From assembly GCA_002713455.1 (NCBI GenBank), contig PASX01000017.1, positions 5,567 through 12,235 of the forward strand: DNA of 6,669 nucleotides, read 5' to 3'. The notes below the pieces were generated by a model. That model had not been told where the DNA came from. It ran no database searches and saw nothing but the letters and a program-made list of their open reading frames with translations. This document shows, in pieces, positions 1-5,690 of this stretch. The number at the start of each line of letters is the position of its first letter. The first letter of the stretch is position 1. Made by a program: the position numbers and the translations under genes. Source of the stretch: Fidelibacterota bacterium (GTDB lineage Bacteria > Fidelibacterota > Marinisomatia > Marinisomatales > TCS55).

Positions 1-249
1 CTTTCTCCAAAATTAGTAGATGAAGTTTTCACTATTATTCAAAATCTACATAAAAGTGGTGTTACGATTCTTTTAGTAGAACAAAATGTAAATCAAGCTC
101 TTAAGATTGCAGATTATGGATATGTACTTACTTCAGGTAAGATTTTTCTCAGTGGCACATATGATGAACTATATAAAGAAGAAAAAGTACGTGATATGTA
201 TTTAGGAGAAGGTCAATATGTTCGACGTTCGAAATTATGGCAGGCGTGA
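1..249 (+). CDS. livF: Branched-chain amino acid-type ABC transporter ATP-binding protein LivF, C-terminal part (5' end outside window)
   Basis: The last 82 codons of an ATPase that powers a Liv/HAAT-type ABC importer at the inner membrane. The visible part starts just after where the Walker B and D-loop region should lie (LSPKLVDEVF, residues 1-10). It contains the strand VTILLVEQNVNQAL (21-34), in which the Gln of VEQN sits at the switch (H-loop) position, as is usual in LivF but not in LivG. It then continues with IADYGYVLTSGKIFLSGT and ends a few residues after the usual LGEG end. Walker A and the ABC signature are upstream, outside the window. The family normally imports branched-chain amino acids, but many relatives carry other carboxylated compounds. 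The stop TGA lies inside the next gene, an acyl-CoA synthetase, so the two share a transcript. LivF is favoured over other ABC ATPases because of the VEQN and YVL-SG motifs. Confidence 0.85.
   Translation, partial: LSPKLVDEVFTIIQNLHKSGVTILLVEQNVNQALKIADYGYVLTSGKIFLSGTYDELYKEEKVRDMYLGEGQYVRRSKLWQA
204..212 (+). promoter_or_regulatory. Possible Shine-Dalgarno-like AGGAGAAGG upstream of the acyl-CoA synthetase
   Basis: AGGAGAAGG within the livF 3' end is the only purine-rich tract near the synthetase start. It is 24 bases from the ATG at 237, too far for a standard site. It is only 5 bases from an out-of-frame ATG at 218 that opens a 14-codon frame ending in TAA at 260-262. It also encodes the common LivF ending LGEG, so its purine content may be purely a coding effect. 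Function is uncertain. Confidence 0.25.
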
Positions 250-2039
250 AGCCAGATTTTAAAATATACGATACTGTGCCAAAAGCATTTTGGTATCATG
301 TAAATCAAAAACCTAAATCTGTTGCTAATTGGATAAAGTCTCAAGGAATTTGGCAGGCACAAACTTGGGAAGAATATGGGCATTTAGTAAAACGTATTGG
401 TTTAGGATTAAAATTTTTTGGTGTAAGCAAAGGAGACAAAGTATCTATCCTATCTCAAACTAGGATGGAATGGGTAGCTTGCGATATGGGAATTATTGGT
501 ATAGGAGGAATCACTGCTCCTATATATCATTCAAATACGGCGGAACAAATTCAATATATTGCTGAACATAGTGAAGCAAAACTCATGTTCTTAGAAGATC
601 AAGAACAATTAGATAAGATAATTGAAGTGCGGGATAGATTGCCGAGTGTAAAAAAAATAATTGTCTTTGATGATTATGCTCCAAAAGATATTCCTAACGT
701 TATATCATTTAGAGAATTTATTGAAAATGCGATTGCTGATGATTCATTTGAAAAATGTATAGAAAAGAGTAATCCAAGTGATGTAATTAGTTTTATTTAT
801 ACCTCAGGAACAACTGGGGATCCAAAGGCTGGCGTGATAACCAATAAAAATGTTATATCCTCAATAAAACATTTACCAAAAATACTTGATATCTCAGAAA
901 AAGATTTAACTATTGCATATTTACCCCTGGCTCATATTGCTGAGAGGCTTTTGGGACATTTTTTAAAATTAGTTTGTGGAAATCAAACCGCATTTGCTGA
1001 AAGCATAGAAGATATGCCAAATAATATTAGACAGGTTGGACCTTCAATAATGTTTGGAACACCAAGAGTTTTTGAAAAATTTTATGCGAAAATTTCCACT
1101 GGTATAAGTGATGCAACTTGGTTTCAAAAAAAAATTTACTATTGGGCTATAGATATAGGAAAAGAAATCTCAAAGTCTAATGGGTCAAATTCTTTTTTCC
1201 TTAAAATAAAAGAGATGCTAGCAAAATATTTTATTTATAATAAAATAAAGAAAATATTTGGTGGTCGTATAAGATATATGGTTTCAGGGGCAGCTCCAAT
1301 TTCACCAGATATTGTTCATTTTTTTAATTGGATGAACATTTCAATTCTCGAAGGATACGGAATGACAGAGACTACTGGTATTATTTCTATAAATACACCT
1401 AATGCTATAAGAATTGGTTCGGTTGGTAAGCCATATCCTAATACACAGGTCAGAATTGCAAAGGATGGTGAAATTTGTGTTAATGCCCCTCAGAATATTG
1501 ATAAATATTTTAATGATAAAGAAGCTTCAGCTAGATTACTAGAACCTGATAATAATGGTAAGTTTTGGCTACACACAGGAGATGTAGGGTATGTAGATGA
1601 TGAAGGATATCTATTTATAACAGATCGTAAAAAAGATATACTTATTACAGCTGGCGGTAAAAATGTTGCTCCACAATATATTGAAAATTTATTAAAAACA
1701 ATTTCCTATGTTAGCCAGAGTATGGTGTATGGTGATGCAAAACCTTATCTTACAGCATTAATTACTCTAGATGAAGATGAGATCACAAAATTTGCGCGTG
1801 ATCATAAAATTTTATATCAAGACCTTGCAGATTTATCTAAAAAAGAACAAGTAGTCGAGCTAATAAAAAATGAAATACAATTGATGAATGAAAAGCTTCC
1901 ATCTTATGAGACTATAAAAAAATTTAAAGTTTTAGAACAAGACTTTGATCAAGATAAAGATGAGTTAACGCCTACATTTAAAGTTAAAAGAAAAGTGGTT
2001 ATAGATAATTATAAAGTCTTGTTAGACAGCATGTATTAG
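237..2039 (+). CDS. Long-chain-type fatty acid (acyl)-CoA synthetase, AMP-forming
   Basis: A 600-residue ANL-superfamily adenylate-forming enzyme that converts a carboxylic acid, ATP and CoA to acyl-CoA, AMP and PPi, probably in the cytosol at the membrane. Visible motifs in order: ATP P-loop YTSGTTGDPK (188-197), YLPLAHIAER (228-237), FGTPRVFEK (273-281), GAAPIS (351-356), adenine-binding EGYGMTETTG (372-381), ribose-binding HTGDVGYVDDEGY (446-458), hinge DRKKD (463-467), GGKNVAP (473-479), and the C-terminal LTPTFKVKRK (577-586) with the expected catalytic Lys582. Length and order fit the FadD15/FACS branch, and all key residues are present. The residues after the P-loop lysine read AGVITNKN instead of the common GV/GA-x-L-(T/S)H-x-N. 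The ATG at 237 overlaps livF by 13 bases; GTG at 246, overlapping the livF stop as GTGA, is an alternative. Adjacency to livF suggests it activates the imported acid. The chain length of the substrate cannot be determined. Confidence 0.93.
   Translation: MAGVKPDFKIYDTVPKAFWYHVNQKPKSVANWIKSQGIWQAQTWEEYGHLVKRIGLGLKFFGVSKGDKVSILSQTRMEWVACDMGIIGIGGITAPIYHSNTAEQIQYIAEHSEAKLMFLEDQEQLDKIIEVRDRLPSVKKIIVFDDYAPKDIPNVISFREFIENAIADDSFEKCIEKSNPSDVISFIYTSGTTGDPKAGVITNKNVISSIKHLPKILDISEKDLTIAYLPLAHIAERLLGHFLKLVCGNQTAFAESIEDMPNNIRQVGPSIMFGTPRVFEKFYAKISTGISDATWFQKKIYYWAIDIGKEISKSNGSNSFFLKIKEMLAKYFIYNKIKKIFGGRIRYMVSGAAPISPDIVHFFNWMNISILEGYGMTETTGIISINTPNAIRIGSVGKPYPNTQVRIAKDGEICVNAPQNIDKYFNDKEASARLLEPDNNGKFWLHTGDVGYVDDEGYLFITDRKKDILITAGGKNVAPQYIENLLKTISYVSQSMVYGDAKPYLTALITLDEDEITKFARDHKILYQDLADLSKKEQVVELIKNEIQLMNEKLPSYETIKKFKVLEQDFDQDKDELTPTFKVKRKVVIDNYKVLLDSMY
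2036..2039. other. Overlapping stop codons of convergent genes (TTAG)
   Basis: The plus-strand synthetase ends with TAG at 2037-2039 and the minus-strand membrane acyltransferase ends with TAA read from 2038 to 2036. The two genes therefore share four bases, and each transcript must run into the opposite gene before it can terminate. No convincing GC-rich hairpin with a T tract is visible within about 60 bases on either side. Confidence 0.9.
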
Positions 2040-3160
2040 ATCTTAATAAAAATCTTTTTTCTATACATCCATGTAAGTAGAAGTAAAAAAAATAAAACGT
2101 GAAATATTGCAAAAAATAATGAACCGTTAATGTTTCCTGCTATTGGCTGAAATATAGTTTTATATAAATAGGAATATCCGGAAATCATTTTTCCATCAAG
2201 TTTAAAACTAATTTTTAATAATATTTTTACCCAAAGACTAGATAATATGTACAGAAAAATAGCATTAGATCCTAGGATGACAAAAGGTTTGGTCCACCAG
2301 TCAATTTTTTTTATATCAACCAGCCAGACCATGCCAGCTAATAGGATAATTGCAATACCAGCTGTATATAATACATAAGAGCTTGTCCACAATTGCTTAT
2401 TAATTGGGAAGCCAAAACCCCACAGCCAACCAGTAATAATCAACAATGAACCTAGCACGGCCATTCTTTGTGTGTTATCTTCATGATCATTTGTCGTTTT
2501 GATCATAGTACCAACTAAAAATCCAATTAGTATAGTAACAACAGAGGGTATTGTGCTCAATAGTCCTTCAGGATCAAATTGTATTCCCGTTCCTCCATAT
2601 AAATGACTTTCACCCAATAAAAAACTATCAATAACTAATATAAGGTTATATTTGAGTGAGTATGGATCTTGACCCGAGTATAATCCATAGCTCAATAGTA
2701 AAAGCCAATATCCAACAAGAATAAAAAATGATATTTTAACTAAGCCTTTAACATTTAAACGTAAGACAATGAAGCTTGCAAAAAAATATGCTAAAGCGAT
2801 GCGTTGAAGAACTCCTAGTATTCTAAATGAAGACCAGTCCCAATTTTGCCTAATAAATGGAAAGGCATTTAAAAGTAAACCAATGATAAAAATCGTCAGT
2901 GTTCTAAAAATAATCTTATTAAAAAGAGGTCCATATTTACATATGTCATATTTATCAAATGAGAACCTCATAGACACGCCAATTATAAACAAGAAAAAAG
3001 GAAATACTAGGTCAGTAAGAGTGCATCCATGCCACTGGGCATGCCTAAGTGGTTCATAAACATATGACCAAGTACCAGGTGTATTCACAATAACCATCAG
3101 AGCCATCGTAGCACCACGAAAAATATCAAGAGCTGTAAATCTTTTAATATTTTCTATCAA
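2036..3160 (-). CDS. HGSNAT/NagX-like membrane acyltransferase (DUF5009/COG4299-type)
   Basis: A 374-residue polytopic membrane protein with about 10-11 hydrophobic segments. The N-terminal block RFTALDIFRG (7-16), VNTPGTW (25-31), LRHAQWHGCTLTDLVFPFF (38-56) and FIIG (58-61) is characteristic of the heparan-alpha-glucosaminide N-acetyltransferase family. His40 aligns with the active-site histidine of the human enzyme (FKHASWNG context). Further family blocks are GVLQRIALAYF (116-126), FDPEGLLSTIPS (195-206), INKQLWTSSYVLYTAG (253-268) and LGSNAIFLY (296-304). Known members move acetyl groups from cytosolic acetyl-CoA across the membrane to an amino sugar; the bacterial substrate is generally undefined. 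The start is TTG, overlapping the stop of the upstream transporter gene as TTGA; the next ATG (Met19) would delete conserved LDIFRG, so TTG is chosen. It is the last gene of the minus-strand unit, next to an AmpG-like permease, which points to amino sugar or muropeptide metabolism. Confidence 0.85.
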   Translation of the reverse strand: MIENIKRFTALDIFRGATMALMVIVNTPGTWSYVYEPLRHAQWHGCTLTDLVFPFFLFIIGVSMRFSFDKYDICKYGPLFNKIIFRTLTIFIIGLLLNAFPFIRQNWDWSSFRILGVLQRIALAYFFASFIVLRLNVKGLVKISFFILVGYWLLLLSYGLYSGQDPYSLKYNLILVIDSFLLGESHLYGGTGIQFDPEGLLSTIPSVVTILIGFLVGTMIKTTNDHEDNTQRMAVLGSLLIITGWLWGFGFPINKQLWTSSYVLYTAGIAIILLAGMVWLVDIKKIDWWTKPFVILGSNAIFLYILSSLWVKILLKISFKLDGKMISGYSYLYKTIFQPIAGNINGSLFFAIFHVLFFLLLLTWMYRKKIFIKI

Positions 3161-4440
3161 TCTGTTTTTACCCTCAAACCAAATTTGGAATCGATTTTAA
3201 TATATTTTATCAAAATAAGCCCTGGTATTGTTGCAATCAAAACCCAATTAAAGAAATATTTATATCCAATGCTTTCTTGGAGAAAACCGCTAAACATCCC
3301 AGGTATCATCATCCCCAATGCCATAAATCCTGTACATATTGCATAATGTGCTGTCTTATGTTTTCCTTCTGATAACATCATCATATATAATAGATAAGCA
3401 GTAAAACCAAAACCATATCCAAATTGTTCTATAGCGACAAAACTACCAATTAAATAATAATTGTCTGGTTGTGCGTATGCCATGTAAACGTATACTATAT
3501 CAGGTAATTTCATAGCAAGTGCCATCCAAATAATCCAATATTTTAAGCCGTGTCTTGCAACTAAAAGACCTCCAAAAATTCCACCAAGAGTCAACATGAT
3601 CATTCCTAAAGTACCATAGATAAATCCATATTCCGATGTGGTTAATCCTAATCCACCCATTTCAATTGAATCAAGCATAAATAGTGGTGCTATTTTAACT
3701 AGTTGTGCTTCTCCAAAACGGTAAATTAAAATAAAACAGACGGCAAGAATAATTTGAGGTTTCTTAAAATATGAAATAAATACATTAGAAATATTTGGAA
3801 TTATTTTTTTGATAGTAAGATTTGGATTGCCAATGTCTTTGCTGGGTTGAGGTAATACCCATTTGTGATAAACAGCAAAGATAATAAAAAGAATAGATAA
3901 ACCACCAAATACTATTGCCCATGCAAATGCAACATTATCATATATGTTTTCCAATTGTCCTGCTAATATTACGAGCAACCCTTGACCAGTCAGTATTGCA
4001 AAGCGATAGAAAGTATTACGAATTCCAATAAACCATGCCTGATCATGGGAAGATAGTCCAAGCATATAGAACCCATCTGCTGCAATATCGTGGGTAGAAG
4101 AACTGAATGCTATAAGCCAAAAAAGGACCAGTGTATATTGAAACATATTTGAGCTTGGAATAGTTAATGCAATGCCTGCCAATCCTGCTCCTATCAATAA
4201 TTGCATAAAAATAATCCAGAAACGTTTTGTTTTGAAAATTTCTATAAATGGACTCCATAAAGGTTTAATTACCCATGGTAAGTAAAGCCAGCTCGTATAT
4301 AAAGCGATTTCAGTATTTGATATATTTAATTTTTTATACATTACAACCGAAACAATCATTACAAATGCATATGGAAGCCCTTCAGCATAATATAGAGATG
4401 GTACCCATGACCACGAGATAGGTTTATTCCTATTATTCAT
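3157..4440 (-). CDS. AmpG-like MFS permease (probable anhydromuropeptide/amino sugar transporter)
   Basis: A 427-residue inner-membrane transporter with about 12 hydrophobic segments. Features of the AmpG/PAT branch of the major facilitator superfamily include SLYYAEGLPY (15-24), the cytoplasmic-loop block LPWVIKPLWSPFIEIFKTKR (54-73) resembling MFS motif A, and STHDIAADGF (115-124), matching the STQDIA-D segment of AmpG. Others are YRFGEAQ (240-246) in the second half and EQFGYGFGFTAYL (338-350), matching the E-x(3)-G-x-G block. E. coli AmpG is longer (about 490 residues, 14 segments) and imports GlcNAc-anhydroMurNAc peptides; shorter 12-segment relatives like this are common in Bacteroidota, with mostly untested substrates. 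The ATG is 2 bases after the SpoIID-like gene's stop and has no clear Shine-Dalgarno. The 3' end overlaps the acyltransferase gene by 4 bases. Muropeptide or sugar transport is inferred from family and neighbours; another small substrate is possible. Confidence 0.82.
   Translation of the reverse strand: MNNRNKPISWSWVPSLYYAEGLPYAFVMIVSVVMYKKLNISNTEIALYTSWLYLPWVIKPLWSPFIEIFKTKRFWIIFMQLLIGAGLAGIALTIPSSNMFQYTLVLFWLIAFSSSTHDIAADGFYMLGLSSHDQAWFIGIRNTFYRFAILTGQGLLVILAGQLENIYDNVAFAWAIVFGGLSILFIIFAVYHKWVLPQPSKDIGNPNLTIKKIIPNISNVFISYFKKPQIILAVCFILIYRFGEAQLVKIAPLFMLDSIEMGGLGLTTSEYGFIYGTLGMIMLTLGGIFGGLLVARHGLKYWIIWMALAMKLPDIVYVYMAYAQPDNYYLIGSFVAIEQFGYGFGFTAYLLYMMMLSEGKHKTAHYAICTGFMALGMMIPGMFSGFLQESIGYKYFFNWVLIATIPGLILIKYIKIDSKFGLRVKTD
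3171..3175 (-). promoter_or_regulatory. Possible ribosome binding site GAGGG for the TTG-started acyltransferase
   Basis: On the minus strand GAGGG lies 10 bases before the TTG at 3160-3158, inside the last codons of the upstream transporter gene. It supports the TTG start and suggests that translation restarts after the upstream TGA. It is short, and the other genes here lack comparable sites, so it may be coincidental. Confidence 0.35.
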
Positions 4441-4442
4441 GA

Positions 4443-5690
4443 TCAGTAAATAGTTTTTAAATTAGTTTTAGGATAATAGTGACTCAAAATTTCCTCAGCT
4501 TTTTTATTAGCTAGCGCCATACTCAATGCACCAATTTGACATAGACCAACTCCGTGCCCCCAACCTTTTCCATTAAGTATAAAATTTCCATCTTGTTCAT
4601 TTACAGTGAATGCTGAACTAAATAAAAATGATTCAGATAAAATATTTCTAATATTGTACTCAGAATCAATTATCAGGGTATGCTCTTGATCTTTTGTATC
4701 ATAATAATCAATACCAAGTTTGATAATACGTCCTGATTTACCTCTTTTAAATGGATTTAATTTTAGAATCTTATCTATGTCAACCTGGAAATTTTCCTTT
4801 ATCGAATTAATGAGATTTTCATGTTTAACAATATATTCCCATCTAAAATAATCATCATTTGTGTCAACTTTTCCTATATATCTTTTTACAGATTTATCTG
4901 GAATATTCTGTGGATCGCAATAGATATTTCCATTTCTATTTTGATCTTTAATTGAAATTAGATAGGGTACTGCATCCCCAGTCCAAACATTATCATAGTC
5001 CTCAGTTACACCTCCACAAGACTTTGAATAACGTGCATCACAAATTTTGTTATCATAAATAATGACTTTACCATAGGTATTATTAATATGCATGATAGTG
5101 TTATCATTACAATTATTTATTCCCTGATATCTTTGACAACAATCATCATTGCAAATATCAAAACCTAAATCGCGATGCTTTTGTTCAATATTGGCAAGTA
5201 ACCATGATCTCGCAACAATTGCTTGTGTCATCAAAAATTCAGGTGGGCAAGCTGCGCTCATTTCAGATGTTGCTACACAGTTCAGATACTGTTCTAAAGG
5301 TAATTCATTTATTACAATCAATTTTCCTTCTAAAATAGATAATTCAATTCTACCCCAATATTGAGCTCTAATACTTTTTTGCCAATGGAAACCACGTCCT
5401 GCAACAATATTAGGTAATGTAATGTGAGGTAAATCATCAGGTAGATGAGGTGAAAAAACTACCTTTGATGTTTTTGATTTAATAGATGATATGAACAGTT
5501 CATTATCTTTAACAATTATAGTAAATTTTTTCTGATTTTTACATGATGGGTAATGCATCATATCTGTTTCCATTTCATATGATTCTGTATCAGAAAGAGT
5601 GACAGTGGTTTGATCTATTTGATCTTCTGGTAGAATAATTCCAACACGAATCAAAGGCTCTTTATTTGGAATTTTACCTGGGATCAGCAT
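4443..5690 (-). CDS. SpoIID/LytB-domain protein (putative peptidoglycan lytic transglycosylase or amidase enhancer), no signal peptide
   Basis: A 415-residue protein with a SpoIID domain. Family blocks: LPLEQYLNCVATSEMS (130-145), where Glu143 aligns with the catalytic glutamate of SpoIID transglycosylases; QAIVARSWLL (156-165); DICNDDCCQRYQG (178-190), corresponding to the usual C-x3-H-C-Q-x-Y-x-G metal-site segment; ICDARYSKSCGG (216-227); VWTGDAVPYL (235-244); and C-terminal GWGHGVGLCQIGALSMA (376-392). B. subtilis SpoIID cleaves glycan strands denuded of peptides; LytB homologues are called amidase enhancers. The N-terminus (MLIPGKIPNKEPLIRVGI) shows no signal peptide or membrane anchor, unlike exported SpoIID. 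The protein has eleven cysteines, so a cytoplasmic location is plausible. The ATG lies inside the 3' end of the upstream kinase-like gene (17-base overlap) with no visible Shine-Dalgarno, implying coupled translation. It resembles Bacteroidota SpoIID/LytB-domain proteins as I remember them. The exact reaction is not certain. Confidence 0.86.
   Translation of the reverse strand: MLIPGKIPNKEPLIRVGIILPEDQIDQTTVTLSDTESYEMETDMMHYPSCKNQKKFTIIVKDNELFISSIKSKTSKVVFSPHLPDDLPHITLPNIVAGRGFHWQKSIRAQYWGRIELSILEGKLIVINELPLEQYLNCVATSEMSAACPPEFLMTQAIVARSWLLANIEQKHRDLGFDICNDDCCQRYQGINNCNDNTIMHINNTYGKVIIYDNKICDARYSKSCGGVTEDYDNVWTGDAVPYLISIKDQNRNGNIYCDPQNIPDKSVKRYIGKVDTNDDYFRWEYIVKHENLINSIKENFQVDIDKILKLNPFKRGKSGRIIKLGIDYYDTKDQEHTLIIDSEYNIRNILSESFLFSSAFTVNEQDGNFILNGKGWGHGVGLCQIGALSMALANKKAEEILSHYYPKTNLKTIY

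Noticed and set aside
2031..2068. Bidirectional intrinsic terminator at the convergent junction
   Set aside because: The inverted repeat is AT-rich, bulged and has a loop of about 19 bases, with no T tract directly following the stem on either strand; the T run lies in the loop.
4043..4258. A 71-codon minus-strand open frame inside the AmpG-like gene
   Set aside because: It lies wholly within the long, motif-bearing permease frame, has no recognisable domain or ribosome binding site, and is best explained as a shadow frame.
4440..4445. A promoter between the SpoIID-like and AmpG-like genes
   Set aside because: Only two bases separate the genes and no -35/-10-like pair is evident at the right spacing; AT-rich coding sequence gives many false -10 boxes.
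5149..5364. A 71-codon plus-strand open frame opposite the SpoIID-like gene
   Set aside because: It is antisense to conserved SpoIID motifs, has no start signal and no recognisable product; AT-rich DNA gives such frames by chance.
4443..5690. A sporulation-specific gene of a Firmicute
   Set aside because: Neighbouring genes are of peptidoglycan salvage type and not sporulation genes, and the protein lacks the membrane anchor of Bacillus SpoIID; the domain is widespread in non-sporulating bacteria.
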